A DNA stretch of 64,000 bases from Amycolatopsis australiensis (lineage in GTDB: Bacteria > Actinomycetota > Actinomycetes > Mycobacteriales > Pseudonocardiaceae), in the NCBI RefSeq assembly GCF_900119165.1, contig NZ_FPJG01000006.1:2728001-2792000 (forward strand). Direction: 5' to 3'. The notes beneath the pieces were generated by a model that did no database searches, was not told the origin of the DNA, and saw nothing but the letters and a program-made list of their open reading frames with translations. The stretch's first letter is position 1. Every line of letters begins with the position of its first letter. Below, in pieces: positions 1 to 8,398 of the stretch. The position numbers and the translations under genes were made by a program.

Positions 1-1488
1 ACCGGCTACCCGGCCGAGATGATCGCGGGCGACCTCGACCTCGAAGCCGACCTCTCGATCGACTCGATCAAGCGCACCGAGATCGCCGGCACGCTGCTGG
101 CCCGGCTGGGCCTGCCCGCCGACGACCGCACCGACCAGCTCAGCCGCGACCGCACGGCGGACGCCCTGACCACCCACCTGGAGAGCTGGCTGAACCCCCG
201 GCCGGCGGCGAGCGCGCCCACGCGGTACCGGCTCGAGCGGATACCCGTGCCGCTGGGCCCCGACCCCGGGCGGCTGCACGGGAAAACCGTGGCGGCGCCG
301 GACGACGCCTTGCGGGCCGCGTTCGCCGCGGCGGGAGCGGAAGTCGTCACCGGGGACGCGGACATCACCGTGCTGCTCGCGCGTGACGTCACGGAGGTGT
401 TCACCCAGCTGAAGAAGGCGAAGGGCACTGTGCTCGTCGCGGCGGAACCGGGCACGCCCGGCCTCCGCGGCCTGGTCCGCTCGGCCGCGCTGGAACGCGA
501 CGGCGTCACCCGGCTCGTCGAGGCATCGCAGGACCTGGCCAAGGTCCTCGTCGACGAGGCACTGAGCGACGGCCCCGCGGTCGTCGGCCACGACGACGTC
601 GGCCGCTTCACGATCGAGCCGCGGCCGGTGGACCTCCCTTCGATCGCGTACTCCGGCGCCGGGCCGGGCGGCGGCGAGCTGGCCGCGCTCGGCCTCGGCC
701 CGGACTCCGTCGTCCTGCTCGTCGGCGGAGCCCGCGGGATCACCGCCCGCGCCGCGATCGCGTTCGCCGCCTCGGGCTGCCGGCTCGAACTCGCCGGGCG
801 GACCCCGTGGCCGGGCGAGCCGGACGACCTGCCGGCGGACCCCACGGCGATGCGCGCGGTGCTGGCCGGCCGCGGTGGTCCGGTGGCCGAGATCGAACGC
901 CGCGTGCGGACCGTGCTGGCCCAGCGCGAAATCGGCCGCACCCTCGACGAGATCCGCGCCGCGGGCGGGAGAGCGGACTACACGTCGCTCGACGTGCGCG
1001 ATCCGGACGCCGTGCGGCGCCTCGTCAAGAACCTGCCCAGCCGGCTCGACGGTGTCGTCTTCGCCGCCGGCGTCATCGACGACAAGCTCATGGCCGACAA
1101 GGACGAAGCGTCGTTCCGGTCGGTGTATGAGACCAAAGTGGACGGAGCGCGGATCCTGCTCGACGCGCTCGACGCCGAACCCGGGTTCGTCGCGTTCTTC
1201 GGCAGCATCGCCGCGGTGCTCGGCAACCGCGGCCAGACCGATTACGCCGCCGCGAACGACGCCTTGGAGGCGCTGGCCGCGGACCGGCCCGGCCGCGCCG
1301 TGACCGTCCACTGGGGACCGTGGGCCCCGGCGGACGACCATCCCGGCATGGTGTCGCCGGAACTGGCCCGCGAGTACGGCCGCCGCGACGTCGCCCTGCT
1401 CGACCCGGCCGAGGGCACCGCGGCGCTGCTGCGCGAACTCGCCTACGGCACGGACCGTGCGGTGCTCTACACGGCGTCACTGTGGTGA
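1..1488 (+). CDS. PUFA/Hgl-type polyketide synthase subunit, C-terminal ACP-ketoreductase part (5' end outside window)
   Basis: The reading frame is open from base 1, so the gene begins upstream. The first visible residues, TGYPAEM then DLEADLSIDSIKR, are the acyl-carrier-protein signature of PfaA/HglE-type synthases; the Ser of IDSIKR (visible residue 22) is the phosphopantetheine site. After a linker comes a ketoreductase domain: NADPH loop GGARGIT at about 242-248 and the catalytic set Ser402 (FFGSIAA), Tyr415 and Asn419 (QTDYAAAND), with the canonical spacing. The KR should reduce beta-keto intermediates on the ACP during iterative chain growth in the cytoplasm. The stop overlaps the next PKS gene (GTGA), so the two are translationally coupled. 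Family by motif: PUFA synthase/heterocyst-glycolipid synthase type rather than modular type I PKS. The product is not predictable from this fragment; KS and AT domains presumably lie to the left of the window. Confidence 0.85.
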   Translation, partial: TGYPAEMIAGDLDLEADLSIDSIKRTEIAGTLLARLGLPADDRTDQLSRDRTADALTTHLESWLNPRPAASAPTRYRLERIPVPLGPDPGRLHGKTVAAPDDALRAAFAAAGAEVVTGDADITVLLARDVTEVFTQLKKAKGTVLVAAEPGTPGLRGLVRSAALERDGVTRLVEASQDLAKVLVDEALSDGPAVVGHDDVGRFTIEPRPVDLPSIAYSGAGPGGGELAALGLGPDSVVLLVGGARGITARAAIAFAASGCRLELAGRTPWPGEPDDLPADPTAMRAVLAGRGGPVAEIERRVRTVLAQREIGRTLDEIRAAGGRADYTSLDVRDPDAVRRLVKNLPSRLDGVVFAAGVIDDKLMADKDEASFRSVYETKVDGARILLDALDAEPGFVAFFGSIAAVLGNRGQTDYAAANDALEALAADRPGRAVTVHWGPWAPADDHPGMVSPELAREYGRRDVALLDPAEGTAALLRELAYGTDRAVLYTASLW

Positions 1489-4400
1489 CTCAGGAACCGG
1501 TCGCGATCGTCGGCATGGGCGTGTTCCTGCCCGGTGCGTCCACAGTGGACCAGTATTGGCGGAACCTCGTGGCCGGGGTCGACGCCGTCACCGAGATCCC
1601 GCCGCACCGCCGTGACCCCGGGTTCCACGGCCGCGAGGGCACCGCGCCCGACCGTACCCACGGGATTCGCGGCGGCTTCGCGCCCGAACTGCTGGAGTTC
1701 GACCCGGTCGCGCACGGCCTCCCGCCGACGTCGCTGGAAGGCACCGAGCCGGATCAGCTGACGGCGCTGGCCGTCGCGGCCGCCGCGGTGGAGGACGCCG
1801 GTGGCCTCGGCCGGCTCGGCGACCCCGAGCGGGTCGGCGTCGTGCTCGGCCGCGGTGGCTACCTCTCGCCGGGCCTGCAAGGCTTCGACCAGCGCGTCCG
1901 GACCGTCCGGCAGATCATTCGCACGGTCGGCGAGCTGATGCCCTCGGCCGGACCGGACGTCCTCGACCGGCTGCGGACCGCGCTGCTGGCCCCGCTCGGC
2001 GAGTTCCGCCCGGAGACCGCCGCCGGGCTCGTCCCCAACCTGGCCGCCGCGCGCGTCGCGAACCGGCTCGACCTCGGCGGCCCCGCGTACACAGTGGACG
2101 CCGCCTGCGCGTCTTCGCTGGTCGCGGTCGACCAGGCGATCGGGGAGCTGACCCGGCGCCGCTGCGACGTCGTGCTGGCCGGCGGCGTCCACCAGACGCA
2201 CGACGACACGCTCTGGTCGCTGTTCACCCAGCTCGGCGCGTTGTCGCCGAGCCAGCGGATCAGCCCGCTCTCGCGCGAGGCCGACGGCATGCTCATCGGC
2301 GAGGGCACCGCGCTCGTCGTGCTCAAGCGGCTGGCCGACGCCCGCCGCGACGGCGACCGCGTGTACGCGGTGATCCGCGGCAGCGGGACGTCGAGTGACG
2401 GGCGGGGCGCGAGCCTGCTCAGCCCGTCCGTCGCCGGGCAGACCCGCGCGCTGCGGCGCGCCTGGACCGGCCTCGATCCCGCGGAGATCGGCCTGCTGGA
2501 GGCCCACGGCACGGCCACGCCGGCCGGTGACGCCGCCGAGCTGGCCACGGTCGCCGACGTCTTCGGCCAGGCCACCGGGCCGCGCGCGGTGATCGGGTCC
2601 GTCAAGTCGATGATCGGGCACACGCTGCCCACGGCCGGGGTCGCCGGGCTGGTCAAGGTCGCCCTGGCCCTGCACCACGAGGTGCTGCCGCCGACGCTCA
2701 ACTGCGCGGACCCGAACCCGCTGCTCGGCAAGACGCGGTTCCGGGTGCCGGCCGAGGCGGAGCCGTGGGGTGCGTTGCCGCGGGTGGCCGCGGTCAACGC
2801 GTTCGGCTTCGGCGGCGTCAATGCCCACGTCGTGCTGGAAGCCGGTGACCGCGCGCCGCGCCGGCGGGTGCGCGTCGACGAGCCGGAACGCGTGCTCCGG
2901 CTGGCCGCGAACTCGCCGGCCGAGCTGCTGGAGCGGCTGGACCGGCCAGGCGAGCCCGGGAACGGCCGGTGCCGGATCGGGATCGTCGGCCCGGACGAGC
3001 GCAAGCTGGCCACCGCCCGGCGGGTGCTCGCCAAGGTGGCCGCCGAAGGGCGGTCGTGGCACGGTGGCGGCGACGTGTGGTGCACGGCCGACCCGCTCCT
3101 GCCGGGCGGCAAGACGGTGTTCGTCCACCCGGGACTCGAGGCCGACGCCGAGCCGCGCATCGACGACGTGGCCGGGCACTTCGGATTCGACCGTCCACAG
3201 TGGTCGACGGCGAGCGTGCTCGACCGGGCGGCGAGCGTGTCGGCGGCCGGCCTCCTGCTCGACCGGGCCCTGCGCGGGCTCGGCATCCGGCCGGACGCGC
3301 TCGCCGGGCACAGCGTCGGCGAGTGGACGGCGATGCAGGCCGCCGGGATGTACCGCGCGGCACCGGACCTGCTGGACCGGTACTGGCCCGACGGCTTCGA
3401 ACTGCCCGAAGCGGACTACCTGGTGGTGGGCTGCCCGGCCGGGCGGGTGGCGGACCTGCTGCCCGGCGACCTGGTGATCTCGCACGAGAACGCGGCCCGC
3501 CAGACCATCGTCTGCGGCCGGCCCGGCGCGATCGCGGAATTCGCCGAAGCCTGCCGTGGGCAGGGGATCGTGGCGCGGACGCTGCCGTTCCGGTCCGGCT
3601 TCCACACCCCGCTGATGCGGCCGCACCTCGCGCCGTTCGCCCGCCTGGCCGCCGAGCTGGACCTGCGCGAACCCGAGGTCCCGGTGTGGTCGGCGACGAC
3701 TGCGCGGCCCTACCCGGCGTCGCCGGAGGCGATCCGCGAGCTGTACCTGGTGCACCTGATCCGCCCGGTGCGGTTCCGGGCGCTGACCGAGGCGCTGCAC
3801 GACGCGGGGTTCCGCGCGTTCGTGCAGGTCGGGGCCGGTCAGCTCGGCTCGTTCGTCAGTGACACGCTCGGCGACCGGCGGCACCTGGTCGTCGCCGCGG
3901 CCTCCGGCACCCGCTCCGGGCTCGCTCAGCTGCGTCGCGTCGCGACCGCGTTGTGGACCGAAGGCGGCGACCCGGACTTCGCCGCCTTGGAGCCACGGCG
4001 GATCCGGGTGAACACGGGCAGTTCCCTGCTGTCGCTGGGCGATTCCGCGCGCGGGCTGCTGGCCGACCGCGTGCTGCCCGAGCTGCCCGCCGGGGTGCCG
4101 GACGCGATCGTCGCCGAGTTCACGGCCCTGCTCACCGAGACGCGCCAGACCGCCGCGGACGTCGTCGCGGCGGCCGCGCAGCGGCGCGTGGAGTCCACTG
4201 TGGACGTCTCGCTGACGGCCATGCCGTACCTGCGTGACCACCGGTTCTTCCGGCAGCGCGAGGATTGGCCCGACGAGACGGACTTCCGCCCGGTGGTCCC
4301 GGCCACGACGCTGGTCGACCTCGCCTGCCGGGCCGCCGAACGGGCGTGGCCGGGCACGACGGCGGTCGCGGTGCGGGACGCGGTGTTCTCCCGGTGGCTG

Positions 4401-5321
4401 ATCGCCGCGCCGGCCCAGCGGGTGCCGCTGGTCATGAGCCGCGAAGGTGACCGCGTGAGCGTCGAAATCGGGCCGTACGCGCTGATGAACGTCGAGCTGG
4501 GGACGTTCGCGCCGGCACCGTCACCGGCCGGGGTGCCCGGTCCCGAGACGGCGCCGCCGCTGAGCGCGGAGGAGATCTACGCGCGGCGCGAGATGTTCCA
4601 CGGCCCGGCGTACCAGGGCCTGTCGCGGCTGACCGGCCTCGGCGAGCAGCACATCCGCGGCGAGCTGGTCGTGCCGTCCGCGCCCGGCGGGCTGCTCGAC
4701 AACGTCGGCCAGCTGCTCGGCTGCTGGCTGATGGCCACCCGGTCCGACGGGCTGCTCGCGTTCCCGCGGTCGATCGGCCGGCTCACCTGGCACGGGCCGG
4801 AACCGGCGCCGGGCACGCGGCTCGGCTGCCTGGTGCGGCTCCGGCTGCCGCGGCCGGACGTCCTGGAGATGGACGCCGAGCTGGTCCGGGACGGCCGGGT
4901 ACTGGCCACCGTCGAGGGCTGGCGGGACGTCCGGTTCCCCTGCGACCGCGCGGCTCACCGCGTGTACGCGTTCCCGGACCGGCACCTGCTGGCGGAACGG
5001 CGTGACGACGGCTCGGTCGCCGTCACCGACCGCTGGCCGACGGTCGCCGCGCGCGACATCTACGCCGGCATCTACCTCAGCGCCGCCGAACGCGCCGAGT
5101 TCGCCGCCGTCCCGCCGCGCCGGCAACGCGGCTGGCTGCTGACGCGCATCGCCGTGAAGGACGCCGTCCGGGCCCGGCTCGCCGAACCGGTCTTCCCGGC
5201 GGAGATCCGCGTCCACGACGACGGCACGGTGTCCGGCAGGCACCGGGAGCTGCCGCCTTTCGCCGTCACGGTCGAGCTGACCGGGGACACCGCCATCGCA
5301 CGACACAGGAGCACGCCATGA
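1485..5321 (+). CDS. Iterative type I polyketide synthase subunit: KS-AT-dehydratase with PPTase-like tail
   Basis: A 1278-residue synthase. The ketosynthase begins at PVAIVGMGVFLPG and has active Cys208 (DAACASS), EAHGTATPAGD and SVKSMIGH for the two His. The acyltransferase has nucleophile Ser610 in GHSVGEW and the partner His in FHTPLM. From about residue 905 follow hot-dog-fold dehydratase sequences (MPYLRDHRFF with candidate His919, then a second half around GGLLDNVGQLLG). The last ~110 residues (WLLTRIAVKDAVR, HDDGTVSGRH) resemble the phosphopantetheinyl-transferase-like tail of some actinobacterial PKSs, but the usual SISH is VTVELTG and the GVDIE segment is absent, so this part looks degenerate. 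I chose the GTG at 1485 because it makes a GTGA overlap with the upstream stop and the KS begins directly after it; GTG 1482 is equally close. It should work with the upstream ACP-KR protein and the discrete ACP that follows. Confidence 0.85.
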   Translation: MTQEPVAIVGMGVFLPGASTVDQYWRNLVAGVDAVTEIPPHRRDPGFHGREGTAPDRTHGIRGGFAPELLEFDPVAHGLPPTSLEGTEPDQLTALAVAAAAVEDAGGLGRLGDPERVGVVLGRGGYLSPGLQGFDQRVRTVRQIIRTVGELMPSAGPDVLDRLRTALLAPLGEFRPETAAGLVPNLAAARVANRLDLGGPAYTVDAACASSLVAVDQAIGELTRRRCDVVLAGGVHQTHDDTLWSLFTQLGALSPSQRISPLSREADGMLIGEGTALVVLKRLADARRDGDRVYAVIRGSGTSSDGRGASLLSPSVAGQTRALRRAWTGLDPAEIGLLEAHGTATPAGDAAELATVADVFGQATGPRAVIGSVKSMIGHTLPTAGVAGLVKVALALHHEVLPPTLNCADPNPLLGKTRFRVPAEAEPWGALPRVAAVNAFGFGGVNAHVVLEAGDRAPRRRVRVDEPERVLRLAANSPAELLERLDRPGEPGNGRCRIGIVGPDERKLATARRVLAKVAAEGRSWHGGGDVWCTADPLLPGGKTVFVHPGLEADAEPRIDDVAGHFGFDRPQWSTASVLDRAASVSAAGLLLDRALRGLGIRPDALAGHSVGEWTAMQAAGMYRAAPDLLDRYWPDGFELPEADYLVVGCPAGRVADLLPGDLVISHENAARQTIVCGRPGAIAEFAEACRGQGIVARTLPFRSGFHTPLMRPHLAPFARLAAELDLREPEVPVWSATTARPYPASPEAIRELYLVHLIRPVRFRALTEALHDAGFRAFVQVGAGQLGSFVSDTLGDRRHLVVAAASGTRSGLAQLRRVATALWTEGGDPDFAALEPRRIRVNTGSSLLSLGDSARGLLADRVLPELPAGVPDAIVAEFTALLTETRQTAADVVAAAAQRRVESTVDVSLTAMPYLRDHRFFRQREDWPDETDFRPVVPATTLVDLACRAAERAWPGTTAVAVRDAVFSRWLIAAPAQRVPLVMSREGDRVSVEIGPYALMNVELGTFAPAPSPAGVPGPETAPPLSAEEIYARREMFHGPAYQGLSRLTGLGEQHIRGELVVPSAPGGLLDNVGQLLGCWLMATRSDGLLAFPRSIGRLTWHGPEPAPGTRLGCLVRLRLPRPDVLEMDAELVRDGRVLATVEGWRDVRFPCDRAAHRVYAFPDRHLLAERRDDGSVAVTDRWPTVAARDIYAGIYLSAAERAEFAAVPPRRQRGWLLTRIAVKDAVRARLAEPVFPAEIRVHDDGTVSGRHRELPPFAVTVELTGDTAIARHRSTP

Positions 5322-5608
5322 CCACCGACCACGCGTCCGCCACCTTCGACGTCGTCGCCGAGCTGCTCACCGAGCTCGTCGGCGACGCCGAGGTCCTCGG
5401 GGTCGAGATCACCCCGGACACGACGTTCCACGAGGACCTGCAGCTGGAGAGCATCGACCTGGTGACCTTCGCGAGCATCCTCGCCGAGCACTTCGGCGCC
5501 GAGGTCAACCTCGCCGAGTACCTGGCGGAGAAGGACCTCGACGACGTCATCGGGCTGACCGTCGGCGACATCGCCCGGTTCGTGGGGGAGCGCACGTGCC
5601 CACGATGA
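5318..5608 (+). CDS. Discrete acyl carrier protein
   Basis: A 96-residue protein with the four-helix ACP pattern. LQLESIDLVTF holds the Ser (residue 45) that would carry 4'-phosphopantetheine. It begins with an ATGA overlap on the PKS stop and is itself overlapped by the hydrolase gene, so it belongs to the same operon. The motif LESIDLV differs from the IDSIKR motif of the integral ACP, so this is a separate carrier, possibly for a starter or for handing the finished chain to the hydrolase or another acceptor (inference). The many acidic residues are typical of ACPs. Confidence 0.88.
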   Translation: MTTDHASATFDVVAELLTELVGDAEVLGVEITPDTTFHEDLQLESIDLVTFASILAEHFGAEVNLAEYLAEKDLDDVIGLTVGDIARFVGERTCPR

Positions 5609-6372
5609 CCGTGAACGGGCTGCGCACCAACGTGCAGCTCGTGCCGGCCGGCGGCACCGAGACGGTGGTGTTCCTGCACGGCATGGGCACCGACAGCCTG
5701 GCGAGCTTCTACCTGACGCTGGCGCCGCCGGTCGCGGCGGCCGGCATCGACGTGATCAGCTACGACCTGCGCGGGCACGGCAAGACCGAACGTCCGGTGC
5801 GCGGGTACACGCTCGGGGACTTCGTCGCCGACCTCGACGACCTGCTGCGGCAGCTCGGCGTCGACCGGCCGGTGCACCTGGTGGGCAACAGCTTCGGCGG
5901 GACGCTGGCCTACAGCTACGCCGTGGCCCATCCTTCGCGGGTCCGCAGCATCGTGTGCATCGAGTCCGAGCCCGCGACCGAGGTGTGGGCGGAGAAGATG
6001 AGCCGGATCCTCGCGCACACCGTGCGGTTCCTGCAGGTCGAGGAGAGCTTCGACTGGATCGAGGCGAACTTCAGCGCCCACCACCGGCGGCTGGCGCGGC
6101 TGGCGGCCGAGCGGATCATGTCGACGAAGATGGCCGAGGAGGTCCCGCTCGGGCCGTTGCTCACCTGGGCGCAGGTGGCGGCGATCGGCTGTCCCGTGCT
6201 GTCCATCCTGGGCAGCCACGGCTACCAGGCGGACGACCTCGAGGCGTTGACGTCGGTGCTGCCGCACGGCGAGCTGCACGTGTTCGAGGGGCAGGGCCAT
6301 TCGGTGCTGGTGGAGCAGCACCGGGAGGTGCGTGAGCTGGTGCTCCGCTGGATCGAACGGCACGCGGCGTGA
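5596..6372 (+). CDS. Alpha/beta hydrolase (possible chain-releasing thioesterase)
   Basis: A 258-residue alpha/beta-hydrolase. HGMG (residues 28-31) is the oxyanion region, nucleophile Ser99 sits in GNSFGG, and the C-terminal His lies in GQGHSVLVEQ. GTG at 5596 is preferred because GGGGGAG lies five bases upstream; the in-frame ATG at 5605 would give an ATGA overlap with the ACP stop but has a poorly placed ribosome site. The position after KS-AT-DH and ACP suggests hydrolytic release or editing of the polyketide chain (inference). No membrane segment or signal peptide is visible, so it is cytoplasmic. A lipase-like or haloperoxidase-like esterase is the alternative; the sequence alone does not decide. 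Confidence 0.8.
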   Translation: MPTMTVNGLRTNVQLVPAGGTETVVFLHGMGTDSLASFYLTLAPPVAAAGIDVISYDLRGHGKTERPVRGYTLGDFVADLDDLLRQLGVDRPVHLVGNSFGGTLAYSYAVAHPSRVRSIVCIESEPATEVWAEKMSRILAHTVRFLQVEESFDWIEANFSAHHRRLARLAAERIMSTKMAEEVPLGPLLTWAQVAAIGCPVLSILGSHGYQADDLEALTSVLPHGELHVFEGQGHSVLVEQHREVRELVLRWIERHAA

Positions 6373-7475
6373 GGTTCCTGCTGGTCGTGCCGCCGCTGGC
6401 CGGGCACGTGGCGCCGTTGCGCGGGGTGGCCGACGCGCTGGCTTCGCGGGGCCATTCCGTGGCGTGGTGCGGCCCGGAGCCGGAACTGTCCGCTTTGGTC
6501 TCCGGCCGGGTGTGCGCGGCCGGGGACTCGGCTCCCTTCGCGCTGTCGTTGCGGCCGCCGGGACTGCGCGGGTTCGCGGCCCTGAAGTACCTGTGGGAGT
6601 CGTACCTGGTGCCGCTGGCGGACGCGATGGTGCCGGGGGTGTCGGCGGCGGTCACGGCGTTTTCGCCCGACGTGGTCGTCGCGGACCAGCAGGCGATGGC
6701 GGGCGCGCTGGTGGCGGCGCGGTGCGGGCTGCCGTGGGCGACGTCGGCGTCGACGTCCACCGAGCTGGCCGACCCGCTGGGTTCGCTGCCGAAGATCGCG
6801 TCCTGGGTTTCCGATCTGCAAGCCGGGCTGCGCGCCCGCCACGGCGTGCTGCTCGGCGACCTGCGGTTCTCGCCGCACCTGGTGCTGGCGTTCACGACGC
6901 GGGCGCTGGCCGGGCCCTGCCGCCTGGCGGTGCCGGTGTCCTACGTCGGTCCGGTGCTGCCGGCCGCATCGGCCGAGTGGTCCGGTTCGGACGGACGGCC
7001 GCTGGTGGTGGTCACGCTCGGGACGTCGAACGACGCCGCGGGGTCGCGGTTCCTGGCCGAGAGCGTGGACGCGCTGGCCGGGATGCCGTCGGTGCAGGGG
7101 CTGGTCGTGGACCCGTCCGGGCAGCTGGTCAGCGAGCGCGTCGGGCTGGCGCGGCGGATCCCGCAGGTGGCGGTGTTCGCCCGGGCGTCGGTGGTGGTCT
7201 GCCACGGCGGGCACAACACGGTGTGCGAAGCACTGGCGGCCGGCGTGCCGCTGGTGGTGGCCCCGATCCGCGACGACCAGTCGATGCTGGCCCAGCAGGT
7301 GACCGCGGCCTCGGCGGGGATCCGGCTCCGGTTCGACCGCGCGAAGGCGGCGGACATCCGCGCGGCGATCGAGTCGGCGGAGCAGCACCGCGCGGGGGCG
7401 GTCCGGATTCGCGAGTCGTTCGAAGCCGCGGGTGGCGCGGAAGAAGCGGCGACGCGGCTGGAGTCGTTGGCCTAG
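6369..7475 (+). CDS. GT-B glycosyltransferase, GT1/MGT-like
   Basis: A 368-residue protein opening with VPPLAGHVAPLRGVADAL, the acceptor-side Rossmann start of macrolide/UGT-type transferases (GxGHxxP-like). The C-terminal half holds the sugar-nucleotide signature CHGGHNTVCEALAAGVP followed by PIRDDQ. The GTG start overlaps the hydrolase stop (GTGA). It should transfer a sugar from an activated donor onto the polyketide or lipid product, making a glycolipid-like compound (inference from operon position). The C-terminus EEAATRLESLA followed by TAG lies inside a 47-bp tandem repeat that carries two more copies of the gene end just downstream. Donor and acceptor cannot be named from sequence. 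Confidence 0.85.
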   Translation: MRFLLVVPPLAGHVAPLRGVADALASRGHSVAWCGPEPELSALVSGRVCAAGDSAPFALSLRPPGLRGFAALKYLWESYLVPLADAMVPGVSAAVTAFSPDVVVADQQAMAGALVAARCGLPWATSASTSTELADPLGSLPKIASWVSDLQAGLRARHGVLLGDLRFSPHLVLAFTTRALAGPCRLAVPVSYVGPVLPAASAEWSGSDGRPLVVVTLGTSNDAAGSRFLAESVDALAGMPSVQGLVVDPSGQLVSERVGLARRIPQVAVFARASVVVCHGGHNTVCEALAAGVPLVVAPIRDDQSMLAQQVTAASAGIRLRFDRAKAADIRAAIESAEQHRAGAVRIRESFEAAGGAEEAATRLESLA

Positions 7476-7576
7476 GCGCGGTTGCGGAAGAAGCGGCGGC
7501 GCGCCTGGAGTCGTTGGCCTAGGCGCGGTTGCGGAAGAAGCGGCGACCCGCCTGGAGTCGCTGCCTAGGCGCGGTT
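7437..7576. repeat. Three tandem 47-bp copies of the glycosyltransferase gene end
   Basis: Copies at 7437-7483, 7484-7530 and 7531-7576 begin GCGGAAGAAGCGGCG and end CTAGGCGCGGTT. Copy 3 is one base shorter. Copy 1 contains the last codons and TAG of the glycosyltransferase; copy 3 contains the last codons and TAG of the convergent ABC permease, because CCTAGG supplies both stops. The period is not a multiple of three. The array fills the whole junction between the two convergent genes. Confidence 0.9.
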
Positions 7577-8398
7577 GCGGAACGTGCGAGCCGCCAGCGT
7601 GGAGCCCGCCATCGCGGCCACCGCGGCGATCGCCAGCGCCGCCGCCAGGGACCAGCCCAGCGGGCGGGCCAGCGCCAGTGCCCGCGTCGCGTCGATCGCG
7701 TACGTCAGCGGGTTCACCGCCGAGACCGCGCGGACCCACGCCGGCATCGTGTCCAGTGGCATGTACGCGCTCGAAGAGAACATCAGCGGGAACATCACCA
7801 CGAATGACGCCGCCTGGAGCGTCTCCGCCTTGCGCAGCCACGTCGTGATCGCCACGAACACCCAGCTCAGGCACCAGCCCACCACCAGCGTCAGCACCAG
7901 CGCCAGCGCCAGGCCCAGCACGCCACCCGCCGGGCGGAAGCCCAGGAACACCACGCTCGCCAGCGCCGTCACCACCAGCTGGACGCCCAGCCGCGCGGAG
8001 TCCGCCAGCGTGCGGGCCACCAGCACCGAGAACAGCGAGATCGGCAGGCACCGCAGGCGTCCGGTGAAGCCGCCGTAGATCTCCGCCAGCAGGCCCGCGC
8101 CCGAGCTCATCGCCGTCGTCATCGCGATGTTCACCAGCGTCGCCGGCACCAGGAAGTTCACGTAACCCTGGTACGCCGCGACACCCGGCAACGCACCGAC
8201 GCCGCTGAACACCTGGCTGAACAACAACAGCAGCACCACCGGCTGCACCAGCCCGAAGAAGACGAGCCGCCGGTCGCCGAACGCCGTCCGCAGCGAACGG
8301 GCCGCCAGCACCCGGACCTGCGTCCAGAACCCGCATTCCGGCCACGCCGCCGGGTCGCCGAGCGCGGCCACCGCCGCCCGGTGCCGGGCCTGCGTCAC
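7565..8398 (-). CDS. ABC-2 type exporter permease, DrrB-like
   Basis: A 277-residue membrane protein with about six hydrophobic segments and the ABC-2 layout of daunorubicin-resistance type permeases: an amphipathic N-terminus (FWTQVRVLAARSLRTAFGDRR), a first helix VFFGLVQPVVLLLLFSQVF, and the late motif SSSAYMPLDTMPAWVRAVSAVNPLTYAIDA. The GTG start at 8398 forms a GTGA overlap with the stop of the ATPase gene, so the two subunits are coupled. The pair should export an amphipathic product across the membrane; next to a PKS and glycosyltransferase, that product is the natural candidate (inference). The last codons lie inside the 47-bp repeat array. Confidence 0.88.
   Translation of the reverse strand: MTQARHRAAVAALGDPAAWPECGFWTQVRVLAARSLRTAFGDRRLVFFGLVQPVVLLLLFSQVFSGVGALPGVAAYQGYVNFLVPATLVNIAMTTAMSSGAGLLAEIYGGFTGRLRCLPISLFSVLVARTLADSARLGVQLVVTALASVVFLGFRPAGGVLGLALALVLTLVVGWCLSWVFVAITTWLRKAETLQAASFVVMFPLMFSSSAYMPLDTMPAWVRAVSAVNPLTYAIDATRALALARPLGWSLAAALAIAAVAAMAGSTLAARTFRNRA

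Noticed and set aside
1467..4241. Very long minus-strand open frame opposite the PKS gene
   Set aside because: It mirrors the PKS coding strand, is low-complexity in Arg/Gly/Asp/His, has no known motif, and the plus strand has clear KS and AT motifs.
7437..7576. 47-bp repeats as attachment sites or an integration scar
   Set aside because: No integrase or tRNA gene is near; the repeats are directly adjacent and carry gene ends on both strands.
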